A stretch of DNA of 64,000 nucleotides. Origin: VBDM01 sp035519135. Lineage in GTDB: Bacteria > Pseudomonadota > Gammaproteobacteria > Burkholderiales > SG8-39. The number at the start of each line of letters is the position of its first letter. The stretch's first letter is position 1. The stretch spans positions 123,562 through 187,561 of the forward strand of contig DATIWX010000133.1 in NCBI GenBank assembly GCA_035519135.1, given 5' to 3'. This document shows positions 32,222-40,058 of the stretch, one piece after another. The notes beneath the pieces are model-generated. The model saw only the letters and a program-made list of their open reading frames with translations, ran no database searches and was not told where the DNA came from. The translations under genes were made by a program, and so were the position numbers.

Positions 32222-32317
32222 GTTGATATCCATCATTCATGAATCGACCGCTGCGGCGGCGATAGCATTGGTCCAGGAGGCGCGGGCTTGAGCGCCCACG
32301 CGATCGAGGAGACCGTA

Positions 32318-34486
32318 ATGCGACGAACCCTGCTTTGCGCCGCCCTGCTTGCAGCCTTTGCCGCCGCCCCGCTCGCCGAGGCGCGCATCACGCGCGTCGC
32401 GGTCGACCCGGCCCTGTCGCAATCGCCGACCTTCGGCGGCTATTCCTGGCCCGGCGTCGGCCAGTACGAGCGCGTCATCGGCACCGCGTACGGCGAGGTC
32501 GACCCGAACGACCGCCGGAACTCGCTCATCGTCGACATCGAGCTCGCGCCGCGCAACGCGCGCGGCATGGTCGAGTATTCCTTCGACTTCTACATCCTCA
32601 AGCCGATCGACCTCACCAAGGGCAACAGCAAGGTCATGTACGAGCCGCCCAACCGCGGCGGCAAGACCTGGAGCTCGCTCGGCCGGGTGCCGGGTGGCAA
32701 CGACCCCGGCGGCACGATCCTCGATCCGACGGTGCTGGCGAACAGCTTCCTCATGCCGCGCGGCTACGCGATCGTATTCAGCGGCTGGGACTTCGCGGCG
32801 GGCGTGAACACGACCAAGACCGCGGCCTCGCCCACGACGATCACGCTGCCGGTCGCGAAGAACCGCGACGGCACGACGATCACCGGCCCGGCCTACGAGT
32901 ACATCGTCACCGGCGGCGCCTCGTACACGCTGAACTACGCGGCGGCGACGCTCGACAAGACCAAGGCGAGGCTCACGCACCGCGTGCACCTCGACGACAC
33001 CCCGGTCGAGATCCCGGGGGGCGGCTGGAACTACAACGCCGCCGGAACGGCGATCAGCCTGGCCACCGGCAACTTCGTCAACAACGACATCTACGAATTC
33101 TCGTATACGGCGAAGGACCCGACCGTGAACGGCCTGGGCTTCGCGGCGGTGCGCGACTGGAACGCGTGGCTGCGCTACTCGCACCGCGACGACTACGGCA
33201 ACCCCAACCCGCTCGCCGGCCACGTCAAGCGGATCTACACCGAGGTCGTGTCGCAGCCCGGGCGCCTGCTGAACGACTTCCGCCGCCTCGGCTTCAACGA
33301 GGCGGAGAACGGGAGGAAGGTGTTCGACGGCCACATGCAGTGGATCGCGGCGGGCGACGGCATCAACATGAACTACCGCTTCTCGCAGCCGGGACGGACC
33401 GAGAGGAACCGCCAGGACCATCTGTACCTCGAGGGCGTGTTCCCCTTCGCCAACGTCAGGAGCTACGACCCGATCACGCGCCGCGCCGACAGCCGCTACG
33501 CGCGCTGCGAGAAGACCGACACCTGCCCGCTCGGGGTCGAGATCTATTCGGCCAACGAGTACTGGGTGAAAGCGGCGTCGCTCTTGCACACCGACCCCAC
33601 GGGAAGCCACGACCTGCCCGACTCGCCGTATACGCGCAACTACTTCATCTCCAGCCACCAGCATGGAACGGGCAACGCCGCCTCGCGCGGCGCCTGCCAG
33701 CAGTTCCAGAACCCGCTCAACTCCGCGCCGGTGCAGAGGGCCCTGTTCATCGCGCTCGACGAGTGGGCCACGGAGGGCCGCAAGCCGCCGCGCAGCCGCG
33801 TGCCGACGCTGCGCGACCGCACCATGGTGCCGCCGCTGCCGCAGCAGGGCGTCGGCTTTCCCCACATTCCGGGCGTGAGCTACACCGGACTCATGACGAC
33901 GCGCTACCTGCTCGACTACGGGCTGCATTTCTACGAGACCGGCATCGCGACGGTCAATCCCCCGGTGATCACGCCGCCCTACCAGAACAACCCGGCGAAC
34001 GGCCCGATCTACCGCGCCTACGTCCCGAAGACGGACAGCGACGGCAACGACGTCGCGGGCGTGCGCCTCGTCGACGTGACCGTGCCGCTCGCCACCTACA
34101 CCGGCTGGGCGCTGCGCGCGGGGCCGCAGGCGAACGACGGGTGCGAGAGCGCGGGACAGTTCATCCCCTTCCCGCGCACCGAGGCCGACCGCGCCGCCGC
34201 GGGCGATCCGCGCCCCTCGGTCGAGATACGCTATCCGACCTTCGCCCTCTACCACGCGAAGGTGCGCGACGCTCTGAACGACATGGTCGAAGACCGCCTG
34301 CTGCTGTGCGAGGACGCCGCGTCCGAGGAGACGCGCCTGATGCAGGCCGGGCTTGACCGCGGCGTGCCCGCGCCGTCGGGCGGTGCGCTTCCCGCCGCAC
34401 AGCAGCTCGAGGCCTGCATACCGCATCCCCACCATCACCACGGGCATTCTGATCACGATCACGACGATCACCATCACGACGACTGA
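32318..34486 (+). CDS. Exported alpha/beta hydrolase-domain protein, nucleophile Ser replaced by Pro, His/Asp-rich tail
   Basis: A 722-residue exported protein (signal peptide 1-22, RRTLLCAALLAAFAAAPLAEA). It belongs with its downstream neighbour to a large alpha/beta hydrolase-domain family: both share NxPNRGG, RYxxxDDxGxxNPxxGHVK and the elbow region. In the neighbour the elbow is SQSGN; here it is SQPGR (residues 312-316), with Pro314 at the expected nucleophile. The protein ends in a run rich in His and Asp (about 702-722, HPHHHHGHSDHDHDDHHHDD). GAGGAGA precedes ATG 32318. It is probably co-transcribed with the next gene (19-base gap). Whether it is catalytically dead or uses another residue is open. 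Confidence 0.72.
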   Translation: MRRTLLCAALLAAFAAAPLAEARITRVAVDPALSQSPTFGGYSWPGVGQYERVIGTAYGEVDPNDRRNSLIVDIELAPRNARGMVEYSFDFYILKPIDLTKGNSKVMYEPPNRGGKTWSSLGRVPGGNDPGGTILDPTVLANSFLMPRGYAIVFSGWDFAAGVNTTKTAASPTTITLPVAKNRDGTTITGPAYEYIVTGGASYTLNYAAATLDKTKARLTHRVHLDDTPVEIPGGGWNYNAAGTAISLATGNFVNNDIYEFSYTAKDPTVNGLGFAAVRDWNAWLRYSHRDDYGNPNPLAGHVKRIYTEVVSQPGRLLNDFRRLGFNEAENGRKVFDGHMQWIAAGDGINMNYRFSQPGRTERNRQDHLYLEGVFPFANVRSYDPITRRADSRYARCEKTDTCPLGVEIYSANEYWVKAASLLHTDPTGSHDLPDSPYTRNYFISSHQHGTGNAASRGACQQFQNPLNSAPVQRALFIALDEWATEGRKPPRSRVPTLRDRTMVPPLPQQGVGFPHIPGVSYTGLMTTRYLLDYGLHFYETGIATVNPPVITPPYQNNPANGPIYRAYVPKTDSDGNDVAGVRLVDVTVPLATYTGWALRAGPQANDGCESAGQFIPFPRTEADRAAAGDPRPSVEIRYPTFALYHAKVRDALNDMVEDRLLLCEDAASEETRLMQAGLDRGVPAPSGGALPAAQQLEACIPHPHHHHGHSDHDHDDHHHDD

Positions 34487-34505
34487 AGACGAAAAGGAGG
34501 AGAAC

Positions 34506-36776
34506 ATGAACCGCACCTTGAAGCTGCTGTCGTGCACCGCAGCGGTCGCGCTCGCCTGGGCGCAGCCCGCGGACGCCCGCGTCACCCGGATCGTGATAGA
34601 CAGCGTCACGCCGATCGCCGGCCAGCCCTACGAGCAGCTCACGGGCCGCGCGTTCGGCGAGCTGAACGCGCGCCACCCGCTGAACCGCGAAATCACGGAC
34701 CTCGACCGCGCACCGCGCAATTCGCGCGGCAAAGCCGAGTACATCGCCAGCTTCCGCATCCGCAAGCCGGTCGACCTCGGCAGCGCGAGCGGCCTGATGT
34801 GGCACGACGTTCCCAACCGGGGCGGTGACGTCGGCTTCCCGGCGGATTCGTTCGCCGCCGGCGACATGCAGCTGCTCTCCGGCTGGCAGGGCGACAACGC
34901 CGGCGGAACGAAAGTGCCGGCGAACGTCGACTGCCTCCCCGGCACGGGCTGCACCACCCCAGCCTTCCCGAACCATTACGTGAAAACGCCGGTGCTCGTC
35001 GGCACGACCGGCCGGATCGTCGGCCGCATCATCAACCGCAGCGGCGTGAACGCCGCGCCGCTCAACGTGATGGGCAACCCGATCCCGTACTTCCCGGCCG
35101 ATCTGAGCAACGCCGGCGACACGCTCACCACGCACCTCGCCGAGACCATCAACGGCAAGATCACCGTCGGCGCCGTGATCCCGAACAGCGACTGGAAATA
35201 CTGCGGCGGCGGCACCTTCGACGCGCCGACTCCGGTCACCGCGCTGCCGGTGAACGTGTGCCTGAAGGGCGGCTTCGACGCGACCAAGCTCTACCAGCTC
35301 GCGTACAACGTGAAGGATCCGTACGTCCTGGGCGCCGGCACCGCCGCGTTCCGCGACGTGCAGTCCTTCTTCCGCTACGAGGCGAAGGACGACTTCGGCA
35401 CCGCCAACCCCGTCTTCGGCCACGTCAAGAAGGCGATCATTCGCGGCGTGTCGCAGTCGGGCAACTTCACGCGCCACTACCTCTTCCTCGGCATGAACGA
35501 GGACGAGACCGGGCGCATCGTGCACGACGGCGCCTGGCCGCTGATCGCCGGAAGGCGCGTGGCGAACAACTCGCGCTGGGGCCAGCCCGACGGCGTGCTC
35601 GAGCTCTACCAGATGGGGAGCGAGGGCCCGCAGTGGTGGAAGAAATGGCCCGACCGCGTGCGCGACCTGCCGACCCGGGGCATCCTCGACCGCTGCCAGG
35701 CGTCGCGCACCTGCCCGAGGATCGTCGAAACCTTCGGCGGCGCGGAAGTGTTTGCGCTGAAGATGACCATGTCCTGGGTGGGCACCTCCGCGGACAAGGA
35801 CATCCCGCTGCCCAACAACGTGCGCCGCTACTACCTGCCGAGCTCCACGCACGGCGGCGGCAACGGCCAGACCACCGAAGCTCCCGCCGCGGCCGGAACG
35901 GTCAACTGCCCCGGCAACAACTGGGGCAAGGGCACGCTGAGGGCGAATCCCGTTCCCTCCACCGGCCTGGTGAACCGCATACGCGCCGCGCTGCGCGACT
36001 GGGTGCTGTCCGGCACCGAGCCGCCTCCGAGCCAGTGGCCGACGCTCGCCCCCATCCAGCCGCAGAAGAGCTGGCACGAGTGGGACGACGACGACGATGA
36101 CGGCGATCACGACCGGGACCGGGGTCACGACGGCGACCACGACAATGGCCACCACAAGCACTGGAAGCCCCTGCTCGTCGAGCCGAACATGAAGGACATG
36201 GGCTTCCCGCACGGCATCCCCGGGATCCCGGACGCGATCTTCGCGCCGGAGAACTTCATCTTCCCGGTGTTCGACTACGACTGGGGCCGCGACTACGACG
36301 AGAGCGAGGCGAACGGCGTGCCCACCAACGCGCCGCCTCCCATCAAGCACGTCATCAAGATGCTGGTCCCGCGCGTCGACGCGGACGGCAACGAGATGGG
36401 CGGCGTGCCGACGGTGCAGAATGACGCTCCGCTCGGGACCTACCTGGGCTGGAACATCACCGCCGGCGTCGGCGACGTGGGCTACGACGGCCGGCCGTTC
36501 CACGCCGGCCAGGTGTGCAACTACGTCGGCGGCATGGTGCCGTTCTTCAAGACCAAGGCGCAGCGCCTGGCCGCAGGCGATCCGCGCAAGTCACTGGAAG
36601 AGCGCTACGGCACGCACGACGGCTACGTGGCCGCGGTGACCCAGGCGGCCAACAACGCCTTCGACAAGGGCTACCTGCTGGCGGCGGACCGCGACGCGTT
36701 GATCGCGCAGGCTGTCGGCAGCGACGTCTGCAACCAGCCCGGCGACGGCGGCAAGTGCAATCCTGGTGCACCGTAG
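34506..36776 (+). CDS. Exported alpha/beta hydrolase-domain protein with Asp/His-rich insert
   Basis: A 756-residue paralogue of the preceding gene with signal peptide 1-24 (ending PADARV). The predicted nucleophile is Ser318 in GVSQSGNFTRHYLF; LGMNEDETGRIVHDGAW follows as in the family, and a conserved His occurs in SSTHGGGNG. Residues about 527-553 form an Asp/His/Arg-rich insert (DDDDDDGDHDRDRGHDGDHD) absent from the common core. AGGAGGAGA gives an excellent ribosome site for ATG 34506. Likely a periplasmic or secreted esterase/amidase-type enzyme; the acidic His-rich insert could bind metal ions. Confidence 0.75.
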   Translation: MNRTLKLLSCTAAVALAWAQPADARVTRIVIDSVTPIAGQPYEQLTGRAFGELNARHPLNREITDLDRAPRNSRGKAEYIASFRIRKPVDLGSASGLMWHDVPNRGGDVGFPADSFAAGDMQLLSGWQGDNAGGTKVPANVDCLPGTGCTTPAFPNHYVKTPVLVGTTGRIVGRIINRSGVNAAPLNVMGNPIPYFPADLSNAGDTLTTHLAETINGKITVGAVIPNSDWKYCGGGTFDAPTPVTALPVNVCLKGGFDATKLYQLAYNVKDPYVLGAGTAAFRDVQSFFRYEAKDDFGTANPVFGHVKKAIIRGVSQSGNFTRHYLFLGMNEDETGRIVHDGAWPLIAGRRVANNSRWGQPDGVLELYQMGSEGPQWWKKWPDRVRDLPTRGILDRCQASRTCPRIVETFGGAEVFALKMTMSWVGTSADKDIPLPNNVRRYYLPSSTHGGGNGQTTEAPAAAGTVNCPGNNWGKGTLRANPVPSTGLVNRIRAALRDWVLSGTEPPPSQWPTLAPIQPQKSWHEWDDDDDDGDHDRDRGHDGDHDNGHHKHWKPLLVEPNMKDMGFPHGIPGIPDAIFAPENFIFPVFDYDWGRDYDESEANGVPTNAPPPIKHVIKMLVPRVDADGNEMGGVPTVQNDAPLGTYLGWNITAGVGDVGYDGRPFHAGQVCNYVGGMVPFFKTKAQRLAAGDPRKSLEERYGTHDGYVAAVTQAANNAFDKGYLLAADRDALIAQAVGSDVCNQPGDGGKCNPGAP

Positions 36777-36792
36777 CGGGAAAGCGCGAAAC

Positions 36793-36818
36793 GCCGGACG
36801 GGCGCTCGCCCGTCCGGC
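36793..36818. terminator. Bidirectional terminator hairpin between convergent genes
   Basis: GCCGGACGGGC (36793-36803) and GCCCGTCCGGC (36808-36818) form a perfect 11-bp stem with a 4-base loop. It lies between the hydrolase-domain gene and the convergent lysR gene. T-runs are weak on both sides. Confidence 0.6.
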
Positions 36819-36819
36819 C

Positions 36820-37752
36820 TCACCTGCCCGAGACGCCCGGGAGTCGGGACCTTTCCCCAAACAGAACGCGCATTGCGGTCTTGTGGACCAGCGCGAGCGC
36901 CGCCTTGGCCAGGGGTGTCGTAGGGCGCTGGGCCGAGGTCACGACCGACAGCTGAATGGTGAGCGTGGGCTGGACGCGGCTCTTGACAAAGTCCCGTCCG
37001 AGATTCTGGCCGCGCAAGGAGGTGAGGGGCAGGACGGTGTGCCCGTATCCCTCTCGAATCAGGCCGAGTATGGAGGTGACGCCGTCGATTTCGAACGCGA
37101 TCTGCGGCTTGAGCCCGAGATACGCGAGCTGGGCTTCGATCCTCATCCGGTTTGCATTCGGCCGGCTGGGAAGGATCAGCGGGTAGCGCGGCAGATCCCT
37201 CAGCGGCACCGGCCTGGGCCGCTGCCCCTTCCCCGCGGTCCTGGGTGAAATCAGGAACATCTCCACGTCCCGAAGCGGGGCGATCTCGATCGACGGCAGC
37301 GGCGTCGGGTTGTGGACCAGCCCGATGTCGACGCGCCCCTCCACGAGCCACTCAAGAATCGACGCGGACAGCCCTTCCATCATGCTGAACGTCCCGCCGG
37401 GAAACGACTTGCGAAGGGACTTGAACAGGGGAACCGACAGCACGCGGGCGAGCGTCGGCGGCAATCCCAGGACCACGTGCCCGACCGCGGCGTCCCTCGA
37501 CCCGGTGAGCTCGTCGCGCGCGCGGCGCACCTGCATCACGATTCCCCGCGCGTGCACAAGCAGACGCCTCCCCGCATCGGTCGGCGTGACGCCGCGGCCA
37601 TTGCGATACAGCAGCGTCTGCTGGACCTCAACCTCGAGCTGGCGTACCTGGTGGCTCAGCGCGGACTGGGCGACCGAGAGCAGCGACGCGGCCTTGGTGA
37701 AGCTGCCCAGGTCGGCAACGTGGACGAAGTAGTCGAGCTGTTTGATGTCCAT
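36820..37752 (-). CDS. LysR family transcriptional regulator
   Basis: A 310-residue LTTR. Winged HTH at about 1-60 (LDYFVHVADLGSFTKAASLL, then VAQSALSHQVRQLE) and a periplasmic-binding-like effector domain from about 90 (VVLGLPPTLARVLSVPLF). The sequence GLPPT and HNPTPLPSIEI resemble regulators of the nac/cbl-like and aromatic-acid groups, without a firm match. It is convergent with the hydrolase-domain genes and divergent from a second lysR; the shared 176-base region holds palindromes at 37784-37812. Confidence 0.92.
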   Translation of the reverse strand: MDIKQLDYFVHVADLGSFTKAASLLSVAQSALSHQVRQLEVEVQQTLLYRNGRGVTPTDAGRRLLVHARGIVMQVRRARDELTGSRDAAVGHVVLGLPPTLARVLSVPLFKSLRKSFPGGTFSMMEGLSASILEWLVEGRVDIGLVHNPTPLPSIEIAPLRDVEMFLISPRTAGKGQRPRPVPLRDLPRYPLILPSRPNANRMRIEAQLAYLGLKPQIAFEIDGVTSILGLIREGYGHTVLPLTSLRGQNLGRDFVKSRVQPTLTIQLSVVTSAQRPTTPLAKAALALVHKTAMRVLFGERSRLPGVSGR

Positions 37753-37783
37753 GGGGACGGTGGGATCGTGCCCATCTCGAATA

Positions 37784-37812
37784 CAGATATCTGATAGTCA
37801 AGATACCACTAT
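37784..37812. promoter_or_regulatory. Adjacent palindromes in the divergent lysR region
   Basis: CAGATATCTG (37784-37793) is a perfect 10-bp palindrome and is followed directly by ATAGT-N9-ACTAT (37794-37812). Both lie 32-60 bases upstream of the minus-strand lysR. The second fits the loose LysR T-N11-A dyad format. The surrounding 60 bases are AT-rich against the GC-rich background. Confidence 0.4.
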
Positions 37813-37928
37813 TCCACTTTTATTCCAGCCGGTGTCAAATGATTCGTGTTTTGAGGGGGGAAAAGTCGTGTGTCACTCGAGGTCGTGCCCGGGCGAAACC
37901 CGCGGCGCTCCACTAGCGCTCGCTTGAC

Positions 37929-38879
37929 GTGAATATCACCTCCCGCCAGCTGAAGGCGTTTCTGCTTACGGCCCGCTACCAGAGTTTTTCGCGCGCGGCC
38001 GAGCGCCTGTTCATCACCCAGTCCGGAATGAGCGTTCTGGTGCGAGAGCTCGAAGCGCAGCTGGGTTTCCGCCTGTTCGAGCGGACCACGCGCAAAGTCA
38101 CGCTCACGGAGTTCGGCTCGAGGCTGTTGCCCATCGCCGACCGCAGCCTGCTCGAGCTGGAGGCCGCGGCCGTCAACATCGGGCGTTCCGCCTCCGCGGC
38201 GAAGGGCTCGCTGGTACTGGGCGCGGCGCCGTTCCCGGCCGCGGAGCTGCTGCCCAAGGCCATCGCCGCGTACGGCCAGCGCGATCCGCACCTGCAGGTG
38301 CGCCTCGTCGACGCGGCGGGTGCGCACCTCGTCGACCTGGTGCGCTACGGCGAGGTCGACGTGGCGGTCAGCGGCGTGCGGCACGACGCGCCCGGCGTGG
38401 AGTGCGCGTCGCTCGCCCGCTTCCCTCTCGCCGTGATCCGCCCGGCCGACCTGCCCCCGCAGCTGTCTCGCGAGGTGAGCTGGAGGGATGTCGCGGCGCA
38501 GAGGCTGGTCGGCTTCCCCTGCGACTATTCCATCCAGCAACTGATCGACGAGCAGCTCGCGCACGTCGGGCGCCATGCACCCCCCGAAGTGATCTGCAAC
38601 TACCTGGAGACGCAAATCGCGCTCGTCGAAGTCGGCTCCGGAATCGCCGTGATCCCGGCGTTCGCCGCGCCGGCGTGCGCCAGCCGCAGAGTCACTCTGC
38701 ACGCGATCGTCGATCCTGTGGTCACCAGCGATCTGTATTGGCTTGCCAGTCGCGCGCGCAAGCCGTCCCGGGCCGCGCACAGCTTCAACGCTTTTCTCAA
38801 GGCCTACTTTTCCGAGCTCGCCGAGCAGTGGCCGTCCCATAACGGCCGGCCGGCCCCGAGGACCGCGGCTATCGCGTGA
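37929..38879 (+). CDS. LysR family transcriptional regulator
   Basis: A 316-residue LTTR starting GTG at 37929 (preceded by a weak ribosome site). HTH region FLLTARYQSFSRAAERLFIT plus QSGMSVLVRELEAQLG, then the effector domain with LVLGAAPFPAAELLPKAI. It resembles CbbR/GltC-like general LTTRs; no specific target is evident. It is divergent from the other lysR, and 25 bases from the convergent methyltransferase-like gene. Confidence 0.92.
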   Translation: MNITSRQLKAFLLTARYQSFSRAAERLFITQSGMSVLVRELEAQLGFRLFERTTRKVTLTEFGSRLLPIADRSLLELEAAAVNIGRSASAAKGSLVLGAAPFPAAELLPKAIAAYGQRDPHLQVRLVDAAGAHLVDLVRYGEVDVAVSGVRHDAPGVECASLARFPLAVIRPADLPPQLSREVSWRDVAAQRLVGFPCDYSIQQLIDEQLAHVGRHAPPEVICNYLETQIALVEVGSGIAVIPAFAAPACASRRVTLHAIVDPVVTSDLYWLASRARKPSRAAHSFNAFLKAYFSELAEQWPSHNGRPAPRTAAIA

Positions 38880-38904
38880 CGAACGTCGCCGTCGGGGCGC
38901 GCGG

Positions 38905-40050
38905 TCAGCGGATCCGGCCCGGACTTGCTTCGAGCGCCCTTCGCAACGCTGGCGGCATGGCGTCCACGGCTTCGGGCGGATACTCGAGGCGATGCCGCCC
39001 GACGCGCAGCGCGAGCGCCGGAGGGCGGCGCTCGAAGCAGGCGTCGCATCGGCCGATCGCGCCGGTGGGAATGAAGCGGCCGCATTCGAAGCATTGATCG
39101 CGCTCGCGGTGCGGCAAGCGCAGCGGATTGCGCCGGTATACCCTGAGGCGGTCCCGCAAGGCCGGCCAGTGGGGGAGATCGACCTCCTCGATCGGCGTCC
39201 AGTTCAGCCGCAACTCGCGGTGGAAGCGCACCGAGCCGGTAGCGCCGTCGTCGTGCTCACCGATGTGGATCACGGTCTCGCCGCGGTATGCGCGCAGTGC
39301 TGCGTAGCTCCCCGCGTCGTCGTCGTAGGGCGGCCAGCACAGGAGCAGCGCGCGGTCTCCGTGCCGGCGCGCCGCGGCGGCCGCGGGAGCGCGTCCCACC
39401 GAGATCCATGGACGGCGCCTGCGCCGGTGATAGGCATTCCGCCTGCCGCCGCCGGGAGGAACGAGATCATAGGCGAGCGCGTCGACTCCGCGCGCTCGCA
39501 GCAGCGCCGCCCAATAGCCCATCCCCGCGCCGCACTCGACGAGAGGCGCATGCTTCGCAAGGACCGCGAGTGCCTGCTCGGTCGGGATCGCCCAGGAAAA
39601 AGCCGACGCGAGCTCGCGGCGCCGCTCGCTCAGGTCGAGCAGCTGGGCGAGCCCCGGCGACAGCCGCCACGGCTGGTCGACCGCCAGCGCGCCCACCAGA
39701 TCGAGGTAGGGATTCTCGCCCGCGCGCAGGCGTCGCCGCCGCCCCGCAAGCGCGAGGCGCGCGCCGAACTCGCCGAGACGGCGCACGCCTTCCAGCCACT
39801 CGCTCTCCGAGGCAACGGCCCATGGAAACCGGGCTTTGAAAGCCTCGTAGGTCGGCAGGCCGGCGATCTCGCCCGGGGTGATGCGCAGCCGCGCCGGCCG
39901 GCCGCGGGGCGCGTGGCGCCATTCATCGGGTCCGGTCGGCTGGACGGCGCCGCCGCAGACCGCGCAGATCGCGTGCCCGTCCACGATCACGCGCGCCCCG
40001 CGGCTGAGAAGCGGCTGGACGCCGGCCGCGTCCGCGCACGCCGGGCCCAC
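38905..40050 (-). CDS. Methyltransferase-like protein with zinc-ribbon ends, unknown function
   Basis: A 381-residue protein that I do not recognise as a named family. Visible parts: N-terminal Cys pair CAVC (29-32), a central region with SAM-binding-like motif VECGAGMGYW (171-180), then RALLLCWPPYDDD (about 234-245) in the place of the catalytic NPPY of many methyltransferases, and a C-terminal zinc ribbon CFEC (321-324) and CDAC (336-339). The GTG at 40050 lies 8 bases after the upstream amidohydrolase stop; a later GTG at 39990 is possible. Nucleic acid or protein methylation is conceivable. Confidence 0.6.
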   Translation of the reverse strand: MGPACADAAGVQPLLSRGARVIVDGHAICAVCGGAVQPTGPDEWRHAPRGRPARLRITPGEIAGLPTYEAFKARFPWAVASESEWLEGVRRLGEFGARLALAGRRRRLRAGENPYLDLVGALAVDQPWRLSPGLAQLLDLSERRRELASAFSWAIPTEQALAVLAKHAPLVECGAGMGYWAALLRARGVDALAYDLVPPGGGRRNAYHRRRRRPWISVGRAPAAAAARRHGDRALLLCWPPYDDDAGSYAALRAYRGETVIHIGEHDDGATGSVRFHRELRLNWTPIEEVDLPHWPALRDRLRVYRRNPLRLPHRERDQCFECGRFIPTGAIGRCDACFERRPPALALRVGRHRLEYPPEAVDAMPPALRRALEASPGRIR

Positions 40051-40058
40051 GTCCGGTC

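Noticed and set aside
32237..34609. Very long open frame on the minus strand opposite the first hydrolase-domain gene
   Set aside because: It mirrors the codon structure of a clear plus-strand gene with ribosome site and signal peptide; its translation is Val/Arg/Gly-rich low complexity without any recognisable domain.
36084..36165. Short GAC/CAC-rich repeats as a possible CRISPR or tandem DNA repeat
   Set aside because: They are in-frame Asp/His codons of a protein insert with no regular unit or spacer.
34161..36503. Second long antisense open frame opposite the other hydrolase-domain gene
   Set aside because: Same reason: GC-rich mirror frame, no domain, no ribosome site.
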